From Cryptomeria japonica (taxonomy: Eukaryota; Streptophyta; Pinopsida; Cupressales; Cupressaceae), in NCBI RefSeq assembly GCF_030272615.1, contig NC_081413.1, forward strand, positions 561,536,445 to 561,600,444: a stretch of 64,000 nt of DNA, read 5' to 3'. Below the pieces are notes generated by a model that had not been told where the DNA came from, ran no database searches, and saw only the letters and a list, made by a program, of their open reading frames with translations. Made by a program: the position numbers and the translations under genes. Below are positions 47,701 through 58,830 of the stretch, piece by piece (within the stretch, counting starts at the first letter, position 1; each line of letters begins with the position of its first letter).

Positions 47701-47970
47701 GAGGCAGTTAGATTATTTTTGGCTTTTGTAGCACATAAGAACTACAAAGTATATCAGATGGATATTAAATGTGCATTTATGAATGGAAATCTTGAATAGG
47801 AAGTATATATTGAACAACCCGATGGATTTTCTTTGACAAATGACAAAGATATTGTTTGCAGGTTAAGAAAAGCTTTATATGGATTGAAGCAAGCTCCAAG
47901 AGCTTGGTATGCAAGATTGGATAAGTATCTTTTGAAAACTAGTTTTTTTGAAGGTAATGCTGACAGTAAC

Positions 47971-48755
47971 CAGTGATAACTTTAAGAAATCCCCCCTCAA
48001 AAAATTATATAAAATCTTGGCGAATATTTAATTTTTTCTAAAAATAATAATAATATTTATTGGCGAACCTTTCCTTTTTATTAAAAAAAAATTAATTTTA
48101 TTGGCGAATTTTTTTTTTATCAAATTTTTTTGGTAGAAAATATTGGCGAATCTTGGAAAATGATCGTTGTACGCATTAATTACTATTGCATTTCCTTCCA
48201 TTTAAAAATAAACTTTTATAAAAAAGTAAAGGCATGAAGGTTGAAATCATTAATGAGTTTAAGGGTTAGACTATACTTTATTTGGTTTCTACCATTAACT
48301 TAAAATAATCTAATAGCCCTCTTTCTATTTTGTGAGATAAAATTTACAAACAATTTGTAATACTCATGGGGCCAAAAATTGCTTTTAGACCATTGGTTTT
48401 CATTGAAGTCAGCAATTCAAAAGCAATTTCGAACCCCACAAAGAAAATATTGTTAATATAACCCTAAAGTAACTAATAATTAAGATATATTATTGGTGAA
48501 TTAATTTGGATTTCTACAATAAATTATAAAATGTTGGTGAATTTGATCCAATCATGTATCAAATATTGTGGCGAATCTTTAAGTTAAAAAAATTAATAAA
48601 ATAAATTCTCTAGCGATTTAAATAACATTAAAATAAAAATTTGTAAAAATGTGGCAATTTGGGTCACCTTAAAAGTTGAAATTATTAGCCAAATTTGATT
48701 CCCAAATTTAAAAAAATAGCCAATTGGTGAATATTAGCCACTAAAGTTTTCACTG
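47971..48755. mobile_element. 785-bp non-autonomous hAT-type element
   Basis: The left end CAGTGATAACTTTAAG pairs with the inverted right end CAGTGAAAACTTTAGT. An 8-bp target duplication ACAGTAAC lies at 47963-47970 and 48756-48763. A CAGTG start and 8-bp duplication are hAT hallmarks. No ORF is present, so it needs an external transposase. At least seven copies of TTGGCGAAT or TTGGTGAAT lie inside, mainly in the left half. Removing the element restores the RT reading DSNLYYKVTNDD, which confirms the boundaries. Confidence 0.95.
48020..48735 (+). repeat. internal TTGGCGAAT repeats of the hAT element
   Basis: Variants lie at about 48024, 48060, 48101, 48143, 48495, 48534, 48571 and 48724 (TTGGCGAAT, TTGGCGAAC, TTGGTGAAT, GTGGCGAAT). 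Repeated short motifs near hAT ends are known transposase binding sites, so these are good candidates. Confidence 0.75.
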
Positions 48756-49762
48756 ACAGTAACTTATACTATAAAGTGACTAATGATGACATCTTGGCTA
48801 TTGAAGTTTTTGTTGATGATATAGTTTTTGGAGGAGAAGATGGATTGTGTAAAGACTTTTCTATCAAAATGCAGCAAGAATTTGAAATGTCTATGATTGG
48901 TGAAGTAAGATTCTTTTTAGGATTGCAGATTTCTCAGACTAAAAAAGGCATATTTTTTAGTCAATCAAAATACTTAAAGGAGTTACTCAAGAAATTTGGG
49001 ATGGAAAACTCTAAATCGGTAAGCACACCTATGACTACAAATGACAAACTATCTTTAAGAGATGAATCTACACTAGTTAATCCAACAAGGTACAAATCTA
49101 TGATAGGAGGTTTACTATATTTAACACAAACAAGACCTGATATCATGAATGCAGTGTGTATTGTTTCAAGATTCTAGAGTAATCCCAGAGAAAATCATGA
49201 ATCAGCAGTAAAAAGGATTTTTCGGTACTTACAAGGCACCCCAAATCTTGGTTTATGGTATCCTAGAGATGAAAACTTTGAATTATGTGCATACATAGAT
49301 GCAAATTGGGTAGGAGACATTGATGACAGAAAAAGAACCACCAGAGGAGCATTTTTTCTTGGAAACAAATTAGTTTCTTGGTTGAGTAAGAAACAAAGTT
49401 GTACATCTTTATCAACAACAGAATCAAAATATGTTGCAACAACAACTAACTATACACAAGTAATTTGGCTTAAACAAATGTTGAAAGACTTGAAGGTAAA
49501 ATGTAAAGAACCTATAACTATCTATTGTGATTACACAGTAGCAATTGATATATCTAAGAATCCGGTATTACATTCTAAAACAAAACATGTCTCTATCAAA
49601 CTGAATTTTCTAAGGGAAAAAGTTGAAGCAAAAGAAATACAACTAGTTTATGTGAATACTAAAGAACAACTTGCAGATATTTTCACTAAACCTTTGCCTA
49701 AGGAGACCTTTGAATATCTTAGAAAACAGCTTGGGGTCATATCCCCACCAGTAGACACTTAG

Positions 49763-50154
49763 AAAGTTGATGTCTATCATCAACTGGTAGAATTAATAGA
49801 GATATATTCTTACTCTAGCTTTGATGAGGAAGCTACTTCTCAGGGGGAGTAGTTGGTATAGTGAAATTGGTTGGTATTTTGTATTAAACAATTGGTATGT
49901 TCTAACTTTGGCATTTGATGTCAAAGGGGGAGAGATATCTATGGAAAAACAAATTATAAAACACATTATCTTGGTAAAAAAGAACATAAAGAAACTCATG
50001 TTGCTCCCAGGAGGAGAGATTGTTATTTAGGAGAGATTTTGATTTCTGGTTATGATCTTTTTGGAGATTGTTGGTTTTTGGTACTTGGCATTTCTGTTTT
50101 GGCACTTTGATGGTTTTTCCATCTTGTGTTGCCATCAATGCCAAAAGGGGAGAT
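49763..50154 (+). other. Copia-2 3' noncoding region with polypurine tract
   Basis: About 390 bases without a domain. The phrase TTTGATGTCAAAGGGGGAGAG at 49915 (key purines AAAGGGGGAGAG) is a second polypurine-like stretch. The functional one, AAAAGGGGAGAT, abuts the LTR at 50143-50154. Confidence 0.8.
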
Positions 50155-51211
50155 TGTTGGTATTTTGGTATGGTTTTGTCATTGATGTCAACACCTACTA
50201 AAAGCACTTTGGAGATCCAACAAACATTCACCGACAAGCAAGTAACTATTTTATAGTTATTGGTATATGGTACACCGATAGGATATAATGATCACCGACA
50301 CTTGGTATGGCATGGAAGACACTCGGTAATATTGAAGACATCATGTGGACATCTTATCTTAAAGAATTAATCATTGGTATATTCATATTTGCATATTTTT
50401 TTTTATCGACAAATAGGTCCAAGGTTATCCAGGGTTACACTGGCAAGTTTATCTTTTCTAGATCAGCATGGCACACTATGGAGATGATTAATTAATATTG
50501 TAAATGCATTAAGCTAACATGTTCAATCAGTTATTGCATCGGATGTTATATTGTTTGTAAAATGTTTTTATTGTAATATCTTGTAGAGCCGACCTACAAA
50601 ATTGGTCTTAGGTTATGGTATAAATGTAAGATCTTAATTGTAAGATCAAGTGTGGAATGCAAAGAAGGTATATTGTGAAGGGATATGCGAGATTAAGTAG
50701 AGATATATAGGAAGACATCATTTGAAGGTGAAGCTAGGGTTTTGCGAAGGCATATCAACATTACACTGGTACTGAATCCAGCATATGAAGATGCTATTTT
50801 AGGTAGTACATTCTTATTGGATTTAACCATCCAAATTGTAGTCAGTGTGACTCCCATTTGTGTTTGAGCAGCGAGCTCTAGGTGCTTGGCCTTTCTACAT
50901 GTGTAGACCCCATTTATGTACACTTACTATCTGCAGTAGTATCATCTGATTGTGCGTAAGGTTTCCCACTATGGTTTTTCCCCTTACAGGGTTTCCATGT
51001 ACAAATATTGGTGTCATGTGTTGTGGATGATTCTATGCTTTGATTTCATGCATTAATCTTTATCGGTATTGCATTTATCTGTTAAATCTATCCACCGGTA
51101 TAACATACTGTCTCACCATTATTAAAGCAGTAATTGATTAAGTTGTTTTTGGTTTAAAATTTTAGACAACTGATTCACCCTCCCCCTCTTAGTTCTCCCT
51201 AGGACCTAACA
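50155..51211 (+). repeat. Copia-2 3' LTR
   Basis: The 1057-bp partner of the 5' LTR, starting TGTTGGTATTTTGG and ending CCTAACA. TATAAAT is at 50619-50625. Its hairpin block reads TATGG...CCATG (50970-50999) where the 5' copy has TGTGG...CCACA. Confidence 0.94.
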
Positions 51212-51216
51212 AATTA

Positions 51217-52043
51217 AGGTAGTTGGTCAGACATCTGGTACTTCATTAAGTGAATTCAAGTCTACCAATGTGACAGAGGTGCTCTTGGACTCTATCAAGA
51301 AGATAATTGGTTGTAATGCATTGGCCTATTAGGAAATTGATGATAAAATACCAATTCTTAAGATTATTGCACCAAAATGTAATATATATCATGTAAAGGA
51401 TTCTTTAGGTCAGTTGGACACATTGTCCAAATTCATTACCAACAATGTAATAACAATTGATAAGGTGAATGAGGACACATTCAAAGAGAAAATTGAGAAG
51501 GAAAAGGAAAAATTCTTTGAGGATACAATAAAGAAGTGCACAGAACACATTAACACACTTTTATTGACAGTTAATACTATAATTTTGGAATATAAGGAGC
51601 TGTATAGAGAAACATGCAAGCCACATCTGTTGACAAAAGACATTGAAAAGGAAATAAGCAGAGTATAGAAGGAAATAGATGACATAGATGATAATATAAT
51701 TGGTTCATCTAAACCTATATCAGTTATTGAGAAAGAAATAGTAGGATTCGAGGAGAAACTGGAGAAATTTGAGAAAGAGAAGTTAAGGATTAAGGGAAAT
51801 GCTAGAGAGCTTAAGTACAAACTTGGTCCCAAGCTGGACAATCTTATCTCTCTGAGAAATGAGATCTCTAAGGCATTACTTCAAGGAGAAATATCACCAG
51901 AAGAGCATATGTATCATCTCACTGACATGATCTAACAAACTCAGGCAACCTTGAATGACAACAACAGATTCATGCAGAGTTTAAATTTGGTTTTCGCAAA
52001 CATATTTCAGATTGTAACCAACCGGTTACAAACTTTGAGGTGA
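51217..52043 (+). pseudogene. NA-A ORF2, C-terminal coiled-coil part
   Basis: The frame resumes after Copia-2 (KVVGQTSGT) and runs to TGA at 52041. It is helical and strongly charged, with long Glu/Lys/Leu heptad-like stretches (KEKIEKEKEKFFEDTIKK; VGFEEKLEKFEKEKLRIK), so it probably forms a coiled coil. Three in-frame stops (about 51331, 51666 and 51934) are each one transition from a sense codon. NA-B has a comparable coiled-coil C terminus (about 61290-61500). Together with the upstream parts ORF2 would be about 1100 residues. Function unknown. Confidence 0.7.
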
Positions 52044-52250
52044 CATTTTTGCACTCGTTTGACAATTTTTGACAACCTTTGTCATTGATGTCAAATGGAG
52101 AGTAGTGGATAGAGAAAAATGTTTAATCAGAGGAGATCATCTTCTCATGGGGAGCACATATTTTTGGTAAATTTTTGGACTTCACTTTTTGGAAACAGTT
52201 TTTTGGATTTTTCTCATGAGTGTTGCCATCTATTCCAAAGGGGGAGATTG
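52044..52250 (+). other. NA-A 3' end with polypurine tract
   Basis: A short noncoding tail containing TTTGTCATTGATGTCAAATGG and, before the LTR, CCAAAGGGGGAGAT (52237-52250). This is the same polypurine tract form as in the copia elements of the window. Confidence 0.85.
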
Positions 52251-53042
52251 TTGGAATTCTACACTCTTATGAGAATGACAGTGTTGTCATTGATGACAAC
52301 CTACTGGCAACCATCTAGCAAACTTTTGGCATTCATCTGGTAAATCCAACAATAGGCACCAACACCGGCATAGACATCTACATACACCAGTAGCAGCTAC
52401 AATGCATATCGGCACACCAGCCGATAGGGAATAAACTTTTGTTTATTGTATTTAATTGTAGTTATATTTTGTAAATCTGACAAGGCATATTGTAAAAGAC
52501 TCATATATATGTATGAGATCTTATAGGTCATTTATGTATAATGTATGGATATGAGTTGTGAATTATGTATAAGGTGATATAAGTGATAGCGAACGTTTTT
52601 GGTTATTGTATGAGCTTAAACTAGTACTGAACCTAGCATAGTTGATGCTACTTTGAAGTAGTACATTGTATTTGATTTCATAATCCACTTTTGTAGTCAG
52701 TGTGACTCTTATTGAGCACTGAGCTCTAAGCAGTTGGCCTTCCTACATGTGTAGGCCCCTCTTTGTAAGTAATATTTATTCATTGGCCAGTGAGTGAATA
52801 TTGTGGGTCACAAATCCCACCGAGGTTTTTCCCACACTGGGTTTCCTCGCTAAACATCTTGTGTTATGGTGTGTTTTCCATGTTGTCTTTACTGTTCCTA
52901 TTTATTGCATTAATTCTTATTTACCAATAGACTATTTTGGAATGCAAAGTTCTTAATAAGATTAAATATTTTGTTAACCAGTTAGATACTGATTAACACC
53001 CCCCCCCTCTCAATATCTTTGGGACTATCATTAATCCTAACA
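52251..53042 (+). repeat. NA-A 3' LTR
   Basis: 792 bp, TGTTGGAATTC to CCTAACA, uninterrupted. It preserves the original target ACAA of the DNA transposon at 52810-52813 and carries the hairpin CGAGG...CCTCG at 52821-52849. Confidence 0.93.
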
Positions 53043-54738
53043 CCCATTGACATCAAGGAAAAAGGGCACTAAACTAAATTTTCTCTCCCTTTGATATCAA
53101 GGACAACAAATGCAAATTTGAATAGCTCTTTCTCCCATTGAGTACATCACATTATATAATAGCTAGAAATATCACAAGAGAATGCAACATTCCCCTAATA
53201 GTGATGTCATTCTTCTATAACTATTTTCAAAAAGTGTCATCCTTATCTTCTCCTCTATGAGAAGAAACAACATCAATCTAAGAAGAAAAATTAGAGCCTA
53301 GATAGCTCCCCTTGGATAGATGCACTAATACTTATACTCTTTTTGTCATCTCATGTTTACTTTTTCTTTAATCTTCTAGAGTTATTCCAGCAACATTACC
53401 TTTGTCATATTTTCATTATTAATATTTTCTTTTGAACCTACTCCAATGTAACAACTTCTAAGAGCCCCACTATCTAGACCATTTCTTCTAAAATTTCACC
53501 AACTTCTCCTTCTATTTGCATGATAAGTCCTCTATATACATCCAGATCCTCATTGATGACAAATTAGAATCTAGAATATATATTGAAAGCACAAACAATA
53601 TCTATTCTTTCTAGGCAATATATATCCTTTACCAATAGCTTGAGCTATAAGAATTTTTTTCTAAAATGCCCTATTAGACCAAACAATCTTGTTCATCAAT
53701 AAACCCATTTAAAATCACTTAGAAAAGTATCTATCATGCTAAAAACAACTTCAACATCCAAACCATAGGGGGGGTTGTAAGATCTTGATTTTTATCTCCC
53801 CCTTAGGCAATCCATATTGTCTAGTTATTGGAAGAGGAGTTAGCACCATTAATATAGATGCTTAATAAAAAATATCAATTTATGCTTACCATCAATAGAG
53901 ATGCTTCCTTTTCCACAAATAGGTGCAACTTCTTCTCCTGCAAACTTAACTGATCCACCATCATATTTATCAAGGTTAATTAACTTTTCTCTATCACAAG
54001 CAATATGATTTGAATATATGGAGCTATTTATCCATGACTTTTGTTCTACTTTTGCATGTAGTACACTCTTCACACTTACATATTTCTTTACATCTTTTGA
54101 ACTTTTAAACCGCTCATTATTATTTTATTCTATTGTCAAAAATAAATATTCTTTATTTGAGTCATTGTCATTTTCTTCTTCATATGAGTAGGCTTTCATT
54201 GAACAAAAAATCTTCTTCTACTTGTCATTGTGATAATCTTCTTTATACATACATCTAGAAGCATAATGACCAATTCTACTACAATTGAAATAGTTTAGGG
54301 GTACCTTACCTTTGTACTATTGAGTTCCTCTCTATAATATTATTACAAAATTTCCTTCAGCTCATCCATTTCTTCATTTTTTTTGGGTTATTTTTTAGGA
54401 TAATTTGTAACTTTTAATGTAGCTTCCTTCCTTTCCTTTTTTGTTATCCACTTCAACAATCTAAAAGGAAATGAGTGAACCAAGGAGCTGATCCACATTG
54501 TACTTGGTCATTTCATGGCTTTACTCAATGAAATACTTCTTGGGTTTATAGCTTTTGGGCAACATTCTCAATATATTTATTATAGTTAGTGTAAATAGGG
54601 TTATTTATCTATCTATTTGTTTATTAGCTAGATCTCCATAATATCTCTCTTCACACTTATTTAAGCTTACTTAGGGACTTTTTCACTTTATCCCACATTG
54701 GTAGTGCTTTTAGTCTCTTAGGTGGCAGGTCCTATATA
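53043..54738 (-). pseudogene. Copia-3 gag and protease remnant
   Basis: Read on the minus strand, 54738 to about 54300 is gag-like (LPKSYKPKKYFIE, HEMTKYNVDQLLGSL, VEVDNKKGKE). A zinc knuckle YFNCSRIGHYASRC lies near 54290-54250 with its first Cys changed to Tyr. 54073-53849 is protease and pre-integrase-like (WINSSIYSNHIACDREKL, CGKGSISIDGKH). Integrase, RT and RNase H are missing, and 53043-53848 shows no clear domain, so the element has a large internal deletion. It continues across NA-A to its 3' polypurine tract at 16622-16635. NA-B inserted at its 54739 edge. Confidence 0.7.
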
Positions 54739-55040
54739 TGTTGGCAATTGGCACTCTATTGGTTGGTTTCACTATGTTTTCATTGATGGAAACATGATTT
54801 TGGGGTCCAACTTCATATGGTGTACCAATAGGCACTTCATAGACTCTACATCTGCACCAACAACATAGAAGATTTCTTTGGTCACCGATAATGCAAGTTG
54901 ACATGGTATAGAAAAGGTAATCGGTATTGGAGGTTGACATATCTTGGATCTAGTATTAGCAAATTGTTTTAATGCTTATACATTTATTTTATCTGGCCGA
55001 CATATAATCTTCTATTATATGTATCTTTGTAATCTGACAT
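54739..55040 (+). repeat. NA-B 5' LTR, left part
   Basis: It starts TGTTGGCAATTGGCAC and resembles the opening of other copia LTRs in the window. It is cut after GACAT by the solo LTR. Confidence 0.7.
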
Positions 55041-56634
55041 TGTTAGTCCCAACAAATGCTGAGAGGGGAGGGGTGAATCAACACTTAATCAAATTTTCAC
55101 AATTTAACTTTTAACTTAAACCTGCATTCATCTAAGATCCAACAATATACCTAATCATAGAAGTAAAATATGCAAGCATGAATAGTTGACAATGACACCA
55201 AGAAGTTATCTCGTGGAAACCCAAAAGGGAGAAAACCACGGTGTGAGTAGGAACTCACAAAATTTGTACTCTTCTGAAGTATGCCTTGTAAGGATCCATC
55301 CTTGTTAGGAGAATACAAAGACACTATTAGGTGCCACCTGGTTAAGGGATTTTATAATAGGGACCTGTTAAAGTCCACCCGGTTAAGGGATTTATGTTGA
55401 AGTTGTTAGAAAGAAATAGATGGATGATCTGCTAAATTAGCTACTGATAGCTTGATCAGATCTCAACATGCATCATACTTAATACACGCTGGTTGTGTCT
55501 TAACTACACAACACTAGCTTCCTTCTTATACCTTCGAATCTTCACTCAGTTGGTTTTCTATCCCTTAGCACTACACTCTACCAATCCTCACACCTTCGGC
55601 TCTACACTTTGCTAGTCCCCTGACCTTTGGCTTTTCACTCTATTGGTCCTCTGACCTTCGACTCTACACTCTGCTGGTCTAGTGTATCTCAACTCTGTAC
55701 TTAGTCGATCTACCTCAAAAACACTCTATTGTGCTAACATCTCTTAGCACTTCCTCTTTCTCTTCTCTTCTCTTTGGATCACCTTCAACTAGATCTCCTT
55801 ATTGAAAATTTCATGATCAAAAATTTCTAAATGAGCTCAAGAACACTTTATACATTGTCTATTGACTCTTTCCAGTGATTCCTCAATCAAAGCAATCATG
55901 GATTTCAAAATATTTCAAATTCAAAATCTCCCACTCTTTCTTTTCATACCTTACAACAATTCCACCAAGTGTTCAATCAATTCTGCCACCACATCTCCCA
56001 AAGATAGAAACTTTTGTGTCATGTTCATTGAAATAAGTGTGAACTAGAAAATCCACATGTAATCATGTTTGACTACATGATAACTAAAAGTTGACCTTAC
56101 CAACATATGATTTGGCATAGACACAAACTCACCAACTCATCCTTTGCCACCACATATGAATAACCAATCACCGCTCTGAGATTTAATGTGATCACCTATC
56201 TTCTTTATGTCATACTGGTGAACCAATATGCTACTACACTTCTATATTATTGATTCATCCTTTGAATGTTAGTTTGTTGTGCTAGCACGAAGTCTCTTCC
56301 CTTGTTTATCAATGAGTTACTATTTTTCATACAACTTCTAGTTTTCTTGCTTGATTCACTTTTGTGACTTTACCATCATCAAAGTGACCGATCTTCTTGA
56401 GTGATAGACCCATTGTCTTAGTCAATCTTTCCTTGAACTGATTGAACCTTTGATCTTACAATGCAAATGTTGTTTCCATGAGTTGTAAGTCATCACTTTT
56501 TCTTACTGAAAAAAGAAAACAACACCACTCTACCTATGCCACTTCACCGGTAAGTGTTGGACATCAATAACAAACCTTAGCACATATACTGGTTCTTTGG
56601 ATTCACCGGTTTTGACAATACCAACAATCCAACA
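55041..56634 (-). mobile_element. minus-strand copia solo LTR
   Basis: On the minus strand it runs from TGTTGGATTGTTGG to GGGACTAACA, with the usual GATTCACCCCTCCCC near its end (plus strand 55060-55080) and the hairpin CGTGG...CCACG at 55213-55241. The flanks GACAT and CACAT are a 5-bp duplication with one mismatch. No internal region is attached, so it is a solo LTR left by LTR-LTR recombination. The interior has no gene; the plus ORF at 55862 is spurious. Confidence 0.72.
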
Positions 56635-56639
56635 CACAT

Positions 56640-57268
56640 AAGGCATAAAAGTTGCATAGGGTATATAGGTCAGTCTGATAGATCATTTTAAGATATAGAT
56701 GGATATGGATATGAGAATGACTTAGGATGGATATGTAAATGTAATATGATGTGAAATCATTCTGAGAGATTATGTATGTGAGGAATTTATTGTAAGGGTT
56801 ATTCTGATACAAGGTTTTAGGGTTTTAACCAGAACAAAAAAAGCTTAAACTAGAACTGTATTCTAGCATAGAAGATGCTATTTTAGTAGTTCACACTTCT
56901 CTAGATTGTTGTCTGAAATTTTATGTAATCAGTGAGGCTCCTATTATGATTGAGTAGTGTGCTCTAGGTTGTAAGCCTTCCTGCAAGTGCAAGCCCATCA
57001 TATATTGTAATATCTTTTCATATGGCTAGTGAATTAATATTGTGCATCACAAATCCCACCATGGTTTTTCCTCTTTAATGTTTTCCACGTATAAATATGT
57101 GTGTTATGATTCTCATTTATGTGTTTGTCTTATTGGCTGCATTATTTCTTTCAATTCTATTTATACCAGTATACCAGTTGGTGTATGAATGTTTTGTTAA
57201 GGCTAAAATCTACTATTCCGGTATAGCACTGATTCACCCCCCCTCTCATTATTATTGGTTTCTAAAAA
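56640..57268 (+). repeat. NA-B 5' LTR, right part
   Basis: It contains the block CAGTGAGGCTCC...GAGTAGTGTGCTCTAGG shared with NA-A and Copia-2 LTRs, the hairpin ATGG...CCAC (57060-57088, one pair lost) and GATTCACCCCCCCTCTC at 57230. The primer site TTGGTATTAGAGCC (57269-57282) follows. Confidence 0.75.
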
Positions 57269-57284
57269 TTGGTATTAGAGCCTT

Positions 57285-58458
57285 GTGCCTAGGAGGAAGC
57301 TTAATAGCTTGAGGAAGATCCTGAAACTAGAATCATTGAATATGGATTTAGAGAAGCAGCTTGAGATGGAACTTGAAGATTATGATACTGAAATATTGAA
57401 GAACTTAAAGCTACAAGATGAGTTGAATTCTGCTAAGGAATTCATTCTTGTCCTACACGAGAGACTATCATATGCTCAAGCTAAGAGGAAAGAAATTTTG
57501 CAAAATTAGGATGATGAAGAGAAAAATGCACTTAGGGAATAATATCCGAAATTGAGTCAGGAGAAAATGGTTATGAAGAATGAAATGAAAACTATGACTA
57601 TGAGGATGTCTAAGGAGACTAAGGATGGAAAGAAAAAGGAAGAAAATCTTGTTGTATCCCTGAAGAAAAAAACTTGAAGAATATGGTAGGTTGATTCATG
57701 AAAATGATATGTTGAGAACTGATTTGGTATAATCCTAGAGCAATAAGCAAGAGCTTGAGAGAAAAATGATTATACTAAGAGAATATTTAATTGTTGTTAG
57801 TGAATACAAAGAAAAAATCAAGATCATCTCAGCATGACTTGATGAGTTATTGAAGAGATAGAGGTAGATTGGAGATTCTAGTGGACTTGGACTTGAGCAA
57901 GGATAGAGTTCTGGTACTACTAATGGTGATCAAAACTATAAGGCATTGGTAAGACAATTCAATTCTTATCAATTCAATGGTAGATGTTTTATTTGTAATA
58001 GATTTGGACACATGGCTAGGCAATCTAGAAACAAAGCAAATCATAACCCTGATTCTACTCCTAGTAAATGTTCTAAATGCAATAAGTTCGGTCATAAGAC
58101 AAAAGAATGCAGAATGAATGTAAAATGCTATGCTTATGGAAAATTTGTACATATGGCTAATTAGTGCAGGTCAAGAAATTTCACTGGTTTTAGCAAAGCA
58201 ATTCAAAAGATCAAAGTTACATGTTATGCATGCAATGAAATTGGACATATAGCTAAGTTCTGTAGAAGAAAAAATCCATTGGTTAGCAATGGAGGATCAA
58301 ATGAAAAAGGAAAAGAGAAGCTCTAAGAAATCCGACATGATCACACTCAGAGATTCGTTAGGAAGACTAAAGAGCAATCATCAGATGGTAATGTACTAGT
58401 TACCTATCTAGCAGAAGAGACCACTCTTGCACCGATAGTGAGCTCATCCGGTAACTAA
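57285..58458 (+). pseudogene. NA-B ORF1, gag-like coiled coil with four zinc knuckles
   Basis: It opens SLRKILKLESLNMDLEKQL, clearly homologous to NA-A ORF1. A charged coiled-coil region follows, then four knuckles from 57985: CFICNRFGHMARQSRN (last Cys lost), CSKCNKFGHKTKEC (intact), CYAYGKFVHMAN (second Cys lost, stop after) and CYACNEIGHIAKFC (intact). The shared TAA at 58456 ends it after SSGN. Stops near 57508, 57541 and 58162 and frameshifts around 57660-57900 disrupt the frame. Reading both copies together suggests four CCHC knuckles in the ancestor, one or two more than is usual for copia gag. Confidence 0.72.
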
Positions 58459-58830
58459 GACATATTCCTTAGGCATAGGAAAAATTTATGAAGATGATGC
58501 ATATTCCTTGAGAAGTAATTCTGGAAGATGTTCTAGATATTGGAGAGGATTATTCGATATTGATATGTTCAGAGTGAGATCCGCTATCTTTCACCAGTAG
58601 TCATTTATGTCAATAGAAGATTAGGGTTTCTCTCGATGGATAAAAGGCTGAATACACTTCATTGTTAACCACCCTACATTCAGAGTGATTTCAGAGTGAT
58701 TCAAAGAGACTTAGTGAGATCAAAAGCTCTTTAGAGGCAATCAGATTTCTTCTTGAGCGATCACATTGGAATCTAGAAAGGTTTGTTGAAGGTTTTCATC
58801 GACAGTGATCAAATGTATTTTTCTTGAATC
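58459..58830 (+). other. gap between ORF1 and ORF2 of NA-B
   Basis: 372 bases without coding sense, matching the 303-base gap of NA-A in position. Nothing else is seen. Confidence 0.6.

Larger units (their letters stand above)
44842..49762 (+). pseudogene. Copia-2 gag-pol polyprotein, interrupted by a hAT element
   Basis: ATG at 44842 opens MSTNYFRKDNPKLDG. Gag leads to a knuckle CFNYNKISHMASRC whose second Cys is Tyr. Protease has IIDSGCSHHM. Integrase keeps all three catalytic residues (HTDLCGP, LRSDQG, NGVVERKN). RT has KCAFMNG and [13 protein letters not shown] and, after the hAT element, FVDD. RNase H ends with ADIFTKPLPKETF and a stop at 49760. Frameshifts near 45480 and 46020 cancel each other. 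Premature stops near 44951, 45074, 45921, 46465, 47128, 47306, 47797 and 49175 are mostly C-to-T or G-to-A. The frame change across the insertion equals 785+8 bases, so excision of the hAT element and one duplication would restore the RT frame. Confidence 0.93.
43727..51211 (+). mobile_element. Copia-2, Ty1/copia retrotransposon carrying a hAT insertion
   Basis: 7485 bp with LTRs of 1059 bp (43727-44785) and 1057 bp (50155-51211), TGTTGG and TAACA termini, and target duplication AATTA at 43722-43726 and 51212-51216. The primer site ATTGGTATTAGAGC follows the 5' LTR and AAAAGGGGAGAT precedes the 3' LTR. It has all five polyprotein domains but is broken by stops, two compensating frameshifts and a 785-bp hAT-type element. 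It is younger than NA-A, which it splits, and older than the hAT insertion. Confidence 0.96.
16707..53042 (+). mobile_element. NA-A, non-autonomous two-ORF LTR retrotransposon, split by three insertions
   Basis: After removing three younger insertions (17270-31018, 35213-43608, 43727-51211) and their target duplications, the element is about 6.7 kb: 5' LTR 792 bp, primer site, ORF1, a gap of about 300 bp, ORF2, a polypurine tract and 3' LTR 792 bp. The two LTRs match in length exactly, also on each side of the DNA transposon insertion point (563 and 229 bp). ORF1 is gag-like; ORF2 is unknown; protease, integrase, RT and RNase H are absent. A second copy (NA-B) lies at 54739-61938. The primer site and leader resemble Copia-2. 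I see no clean target duplication (CCTTT against CCCAT). Confidence 0.85.

Noticed and set aside
47971-48755. Mutator-like element, because the flanking repeat looks like 9-11 bp (CTGACAGTAAC)
   Set aside because: The terminal CACTG overlaps the longer match; with symmetrical CAGTG ends the duplication is 8 bp, which fits hAT.
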